NCBI GenBank assembly: GCA_029959195.1
Contig: CP114125.1
Location: 496,001 to 560,000 of the forward strand
Length of the DNA: 64,000 nt
DNA from: Dictyophora rubrovolvata
Lineage: Eukaryota; Basidiomycota; Agaricomycetes; Phallales; Phallaceae
Direction: 5' to 3'
Both the position numbers and the translations under genes were made by a program. The notes under the pieces are model-generated. The model had not been told where the DNA came from. It saw only the letters and a program-made list of their open reading frames with translations, and did no database searches. Shown piece by piece: positions 58,696-64,000 of this stretch; positions within the stretch are counted from its first letter, which is position 1; each line of letters starts with the position of its first letter.

Positions 58696-61526
58696 ATGTC
58701 TGAGTCGACGCTTCATTCTTCTATTATAAATACTCCTCCAGAAGGACGTAAAAAACGCGTCGAATTACACGAACACGAACATGATTCAACGACGGCACAA
58801 GACCATAGCGAAGCTGAGGATCATCATGACGATCACGTCGTCGAAGAAGGAAATAAGGAGCATAAAAAGAAGTTAATGAGCGTGTATGTTGCTGGTTTTT
58901 TTATACTTCATCTGAAGAAGCGCGTTCTATCTATAATGATACCAACAGTAAAGGCGTTCCTATCGGTTTCGTGTCTGTCGAACTGGCAGTTTTAGCTTCA
59001 ATGGGCGGGTTCATATTTGGTGTATGCTCTTTTTTAATCTATGTCTTCTCGCCAGATGTTTATGCTTTTTTGTAGTACGATACCGGTCAAATATCCGACA
59101 TCCTACTTATGGACCACTTCCTTATATCCTTCGCCACGTGCGGAACACCAGGCGTCGCATCTACCTGTATTTTTAAAACTTCGATTGAAGGTAATGTATA
59201 GCCACTGTGCTGCTTTTTTCTTTATTCTTGAAATACGAGATCCCATTAGACTCTGATGATGTTGTATTCAAACAGGTTTAATTGTCGGTTTGTTAAGTAT
59301 TGGAACTCTCATTGGATCGTTGCTCGGTGCTCCGTATGTTCTCTTTTTTTTATTTTTGTTCCAGCTGCGTGTTTGTTCTGATCATTGTTGTTGTTGTTTC
59401 TATTATGATTCACCAGTCTTGCGGATATGTTTGGTCGTCGTCGCGCGATTGCTATTGAATGCGTGGTCTTTACGATTGGGGTAATTATCCAATTGACCTC
59501 TGTGACAGCCTGGTATCAGTTCGCAGGTACATCCCTAATCTGATTCTATACTGCTTTTTCGAACTGACATTCTCGTTACAGTTGGTCGGCTCATCGCTGG
59601 ACTAGGTGTTGGTGGATTAAGCTCTGCTGTACCTATGGTTCGTTTTCAAGATTTCGTCCGCCACTTTTTTTCATGCACTGACACGGGTGGCCCAGTATCA
59701 AGCCGAAACTGCTCCTCCTCAAATTCGTGGTACTTTGACAGGAACATATCAACGTATGTCAAAAAGGATAAAAACGGTTTTACCTTATCTGCTCTAACAT
59801 TCAATCGCTCATTGACCTTTATTTAGTTTTCATTACATTCGGCATTTTAGTAGCCTATGCTATATCCATCGGAACTCGTGATCTCGCAGACGGCATATCC
59901 TGGCGTCTCGTCGTCGGTATCAGCCTTGTTTGGGCTGCTATTTTATGTTTCGGTATTTTGACCATGCCCGAATCTCCTCGGTCAGTCCACCCCCATCCGA
60001 ACTGTCTGATCTACGTTTTTTTTTTTTTATACGAATTTGTATTAGGTGGCTTGCTGCTCACGGAGAATGGGACAAGTGTGCTCGTTCTGTTGCCCGTCTT
60101 AGTGGCATCTCGACGAAAAAAGCGCTTGTTACTCGTTCTGTTAAGCGTGAATTGAGGGAGATCAGAGAGAGCATCGAAGCTGATAAAACTATGTCAAAGG
60201 TTAATTTCGTTTTATATGCTACTTTTTTAATCACTAATCGCTTTTCTTTTCCTTCCTTTCTAGGCAACTTGGTTTGAGTGCTTTAGAGGCAGGAACAAAT
60301 TGCGCTATCGGACTCTTCTTGGCATGTCTTTGCAGAGTTTCCAGCAGCTTACCGGGGCTAATTATTTGTAAGTACTATTAGCGTGCCGTACTTCCTCTAA
60401 CGGTCTTGACGCATATTCGTTTCTTTTTTCGTTGCAGCTTTTATTACGGCGCAACTGTTTTCAAAGGCGTTGGTATATCAGATTCCTTCGTTAGTCAACT
60501 CATTTTGGGAGGTGTAAATTTCGGATGCACGTTCTTAGGGTTGTACGTCATGGAAAAAGTAAGTTTATAGTGTGACGTATGACATCTTCTTTCCTCTACC
60601 TTTTTTTTTTATAAAGTTCGGTCGTCGTAAACCCCTTATTTTTGGTGGACTCTGGCAATCTCTGTGGTTGTTCGTTTTCGCTGCTGCCGGAACGGCCAAA
60701 GATCCGATGAAGCACGGGAGTATTGGGGCTTTGATGATTGTCTCTGCGTGTTTGTTCATTCTTGGTTATGCTAGTACTTGGGCTCCGTATGTGTTTTTCT
60801 TTGATATATCGATGCTTTTATTCTTAAGAACATGTTTTTTTTTGTTTTCTTTCTGCTAGGGGTGTTTGGATTATTGTTGGAGAAACGTTTCCTACTCGTT
60901 CTAGAGCTAAACAAGTCGCGTTGGCTACATCTTGTAACTGGCTTTTCGTACGTTCCGACGTTCCTTTTATATATATTTTCATTAATGCGTATTTGGACAG
61001 AATTTTTTATTGGCCTTTTTCACTCCTTTTATTACGCGTGTTATCCAATTCCGATATGGGTTCGTCTTTGCTGGTACGTTTTGTTTTATGTTTTCTGTAA
61101 ATGTTTTATTGATTCATTGGTTTTGTTTCATTGCTTGTGTAGCTTGTAATCTAGCTGGTTCGAGTACGTTCCTTTTGCGTTTGTTTACTCGCATATATGG
61201 TGTCTAAATTCTATCTTTTCTTAGTAACCACTGCCCTATTTTTGTACGAGCCTGCTGGATTGAGTTTGGAAGAAGTTGACATGGTATGCACCGCGATTTT
61301 TCCTTGCTATTTAAAAGTTCGTTTGATGTAAGGTTGTTTATAGATGTATAATGATCCGAATACTCGTGCGTGGAACTCTGGTAGCTGGAAGGATCGGAAT
61401 TGGGAATTGTTGAATAATGGGAATGGGAACGGAAATGGGAACGGGAACGGAAATGGAAATGGAAATGGCGATAATGGAAATGGGGAGAAGAAGGGTATTA
61501 GGAGATTTTTACCTGGGAGGCGTTGA
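58696..61526 (+). CDS. MFS hexose transporter (sugar porter family)
   Basis: About 14 exons with introns of 45-75 bases encode roughly 560 residues. A His/Asp/Glu-rich cytosolic N-terminus (EHEHDSTTAQDHSEAEDHHD) leads to helix 1, ending MGGFIFG-YDTGQIS. Sugar porter signatures follow: R-F-G-type loop as DMFGRRRAI, the VGRLIAGLGVGGLSSAVPMY run, Q-A-E-T-A-P-P-Q-I-R-G, PESPRWL, SLQSFQQLTGANYFFYYG, EKFGRRKPL and G-E-T-F-P-T-R-S-R-A-K. These are the conserved motifs of fungal glucose transporters of the Hxt/Rco-3 type, with twelve membrane helices. The terminal P-E-T-K-G signature is replaced by Y-E-P-A-G-L-S-L-E-E-V-D. The tail carries a Gly-Asn repeat (separate entry) and ends in a basic R-R-F-L-P-G-R-R. 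The start at 58696 follows a pyrimidine-rich leader. It should move hexoses across the plasma membrane. Confidence 0.92.
61416..61484 (+). repeat. Coding minisatellite encoding a Gly-Asn tail
   Basis: Repeats of the hexamer ggaaat/gggaac (gggaatgggaacggaaatgg and so on) run for about 69 bases in the last transporter exon and are read as Gly-Asn dipeptides, interrupted once by an Asp (G-D-N-G-N-G). The unit varies only at synonymous positions and stays in frame. Confidence 0.9.
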
Positions 61527-62083
61527 GGACGGATTTGCCGGTTCGTCCGTGTGTAAGATATCATTTCGCTCGTTTTGTTTTTTTACTCTTCTTTCACATC
61601 TTTTTCCCATTAATTGTATTTTTACTTGTTATCCATCATGATTAACATTCAATTGTTTGTATATTAAGCACGATTTTATGTTCACTATAACAATACACCA
61701 ACGTAACATATTTGCTGTCAATGGGGCACAATAATAGATGATCCAGCTCAGATAGAGCTCAACGAAAAATGAACAATGTTTATAAATACTATACGATTTT
61801 GAAATACGAAAACAAAAGCCGGGGGCCTTCAGGCCTCAGGTCACCGGCCGGTGACTTCGTTGTACGCGGGATGAATCTCCATCAATTCGAAGGCTAGGGA
61901 AAATTGGCTTACACGTGTGATAACATTTTGTTTAAATTAAACATACATAACGTAGATTGAGAGAGGAAGAAATAGATAGGAATACTGAATAATAGTGATA
62001 GAGAAAAAACATTGGCGAAGACAAGTGATGAGAATCGTATTTGGTTAAATTTAGACCCGTATGACGTTGTCCTATTGTAAGGT
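61527..62083. other. Convergent intergenic region
   Basis: This is the 3' side of two convergent genes. An inverted-repeat-like stretch (ccttcaggcctcagg, near 61827, followed by ggtcaccggccggtgac, 61841-61857, a 17-base near-palindrome) lies between them and could form a hairpin. No gene is seen. Confidence 0.45.
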
Positions 62084-63419
62084 CTAGAATGATAATTCAC
62101 TACGATTTCGTCCCCTTCTCACTGAGTAGTTCAGATTCAATATCAAACGTGTGCACTGCAATAGAGTTAGCGAGGATGTGGAGGTATAAATCCATCCAAT
62201 GTAATACTCACGCAAACACTGGAAGCAACATATGACCATCTACATCCATTTCATCAACAAATAGCGTATCGTGAAGGTTTCGTTCAAACTTACAAGGCAA
62301 AAGATAGGCCAAGGGCACTTGACGTATGCATGTAAATGCCAGAAAGCAGGAAAGTTACTGTGATAAATTAGGGGCATTTAGCTGCTTCAGCCACGAAGCG
62401 AATCTAAGTTTGATATATGCTTACAAAACAATAGCGTGAAAACCCATATTCCATCCCTGAAGAAATCTATGTATAACGGAGAATACGGAACACTTGTTTT
62501 CCATGCCCAGAACTGAAGTTTGGCAAACCGTGCGACAACGAAGACAAAAGCAATACTTTGGAATATAAGCTCAGAGAAACTATTGGACGCTTGTCGTCAG
62601 TGAAACTTTTACCCTTGCCACTGGTCAGGGTTGCTCACAAGACAAAGGATAGCTTTCCAGGATACTGTTCAAGCACACAAGCTCCAAAAGGTGGTGGAAG
62701 ATCCTGGCCCTTCGTTTCGATGACCCGATACCCGGGCGCACCCACAGCCAGAACAATGGTCGCCGCAGTTTCAGTCAATACGAAGAGCGAAAATAGGAAC
62801 CAAAGTATGAGTTTCGACCGACCGTAGAATGCATAAACTGACAATTGGTTTGATTTTATGACTTTACAATGTGCAAGGAGCTAGGTGTACCTCGTTGTAT
62901 GAGTAGTATGTTTGAGCATACTATTGTGAATGAGCCAGCGAAACTAACGATCCACATTATTTCCGGACACAGGTTGTTGAATTGTGTGGGGTTTCCAAAA
63001 AAAGCGAAGATCATCCCACTTAAAAAATATCAGAAGCTTCCAAGCAGGCCAAGAAAACCTTACCAATAGATTATAAGAGGAAGATATCGAACTGTTAAAA
63101 AAAGGATTTTCACGAAAGTAAAATTGAATCTGAGGTACATATTGGTTTTACGAGAAAGATTTTCAGGACAAGAGAGCGCTACGTACGACCAAATAAACGT
63201 TACCTGTCCTGGGCTTAGTACGTGATAAATCGCGTATTAAAAGAGCTTACTTACTTCTTCACCAAAAGTCAAGAGGGTATCCCAGATAACGAAAGTTGTG
63301 CTGGCAACTACAACACTTTGTCAGTCGTCATGCATAGAAATAAAAATTAGCTTTTTACCTAGATTGAATTGAGCTGAGTAGATGAGCGGGAGAACTTGTA
63401 TGAGCTGCGGGTTGAACAT
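62084..63419 (-). CDS. DUF6533-type multi-helix membrane protein
   Basis: About eight small exons on the minus strand. The first five can be placed exactly in part: 63419-63359, 63307-63255, 63203-63187 (only 17 bases) and 63129-63064. They read MFNPQLIQVLPLIYSAQFNL, V-A-S-T-T-F-V-I-W-D-T-L-L-T-F-G-E-E, V-T-F-I-W-S, and FNFTFVKILFLTVRYLPLII. This is the DUF6533 pattern of an [VL]-Y-D-x-L-L-T-[FL]-x-x-E helix end followed by a W and a K-x-L-F-x-x-x-R-Y-x-P helix. Later exons give further helices (N-N-L-C-P-E-I-M-W-I-V-S, VYAFYGRSKLILWFLFSLFV), FFRDGIWVFTLLF, and the family end C-T-R-L-I-L-N-L, with TAG at 62084-62086. Such proteins are numerous in mushroom genomes and have seven predicted helices; their function is unknown, although a receptor-like topology is often suggested. 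The first exon carries the likely extracellular N-terminus. Confidence 0.85.
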
Positions 63420-64000
63420 GGTGTTAAGAATTTCTTTTGTCTAGGCAGTGAGAGATTCGGCTTGCATCTGGATGTGCTATATACATATTACTGTAGGAGC
63501 GCTAAGCGAGTCTGTCAGCCTGAGCTGGACTTAATCTTAATTGAAAGCCGATCTCCCCTCAATTGCGTTTCTTTCCTGTTTAATAAGAAGAATTTTGTTG
63601 AGAATTCATGATGGGCCGCAGAAATGCCAGTATTCACAGATGGTGCAGCAATGTCATTAATAATGACCCCGCTGTTACTCCTTGGAAAGCCGAAGAAGTT
63701 TTTAACAGGGCAAGTGGCAACTCCAGCGACGTCGAGTCTTGTTAGTGCTTATTCGTATCTCTCCATAGCTTGCGAGTCAACTGAGTCCCCATCTTCAAGC
63801 GGGCTTCAAAAAGGTCTTCTCTGGCACGTCAAAGGAAGAGAGTCTTTTGATCCATCATCCGACTAAGTGCTGGGGAATAAAGGCTAAAGGTTAACATCGC
63901 TTTTTGGCTTTAAATTTGCAGAAAAGGTTTCTTACCAAAGAAAGAAAAGAAAATAGAACCACATTTTGTAACATTAATGTGGCTGTCTTGACGAAATGGA
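63420..64000. other. Right-edge region upstream of the DUF6533 gene
   Basis: The stretch should hold the promoter of the minus-strand gene. An 80-codon plus-strand frame (63624-63866) starts MPVFTDGAAMSLIMTPLLLL but has no recognised domain and no partner exon, so I leave it unassigned. Nothing else is supported. Confidence 0.4.

Overview
The window is nuclear DNA of a filamentous basidiomycete, most likely a mushroom-forming agaricomycete. Nearly every recognisable gene is split by short GT-AG introns of about 45-70 bases. The gene set is eukaryotic: RPS12, the mitochondrial ATP synthase subunit K, Trm44, Dcp1, a neurofibromin/Ira RasGAP and Ssr4. It also includes families that are abundant in mushrooms: a DUF6533 membrane protein, a GDSL/CE16-type esterase, a type-B carboxylesterase and an MFS hexose transporter. 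No rRNA, tRNA, CRISPR array, virus-like element or intact transposon could be recognised by eye.

Layout: 1-9.7 kb is a compact plus-strand run: the 3' part of a secreted carboxylesterase, a secreted calcineurin-like phosphoesterase, RPS12, a catalytically dead RNase III-fold protein like mitochondrial ribosomal protein mL57, and a YAP-binding/ALF4/glomulin-type helical protein. From 9.7 to 24.1 kb the window is gene-poor. It holds one conserved serine/proline-rich protein (13.8-15.1 kb), one GDSL esterase (20.3-21.5 kb, minus), one possible small secreted protein (12.8-13.2 kb) and several stretches of coding-like fragments that do not assemble into genes. From 24.2 to 29.2 kb there is a minus-strand cluster: a DUF4048-like coiled-coil protein, ATP synthase subunit K (79 residues over four coding exons, easily missed) and the tRNA Um44 methyltransferase Trm44. 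A long disordered protein follows on the plus strand (30.5-32.1 kb).

From 35.8 to 47.2 kb lies one very large gene for a neurofibromin/Ira-type Ras GTPase-activating protein. It converges on the SWI/SNF-RSC subunit Ssr4 (minus). Then come a small plus-strand ORF, the decapping factor Dcp1, about 5 kb without a gene, a hexose transporter with a CRE-like, E-box and TATA promoter, and a convergent DUF6533 seven-helix-type protein at the right edge.

The most notable observation is in the neurofibromin/Ira gene. The RasGAP domain begins normally, with the arginine-finger region and the S-F-E-[IV]-[DE]-P-[ST]-R-L block. It then jumps, within one open exon, straight to the segment that precedes the Sec14-like domain. 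The half of the GAP domain that carries the FLR motif is absent. The remaining findings are very small exons, a variant sugar-transporter signature, a Gly-Asn minisatellite inside a coding exon, and coding-like fragments in the gene-poor blocks.
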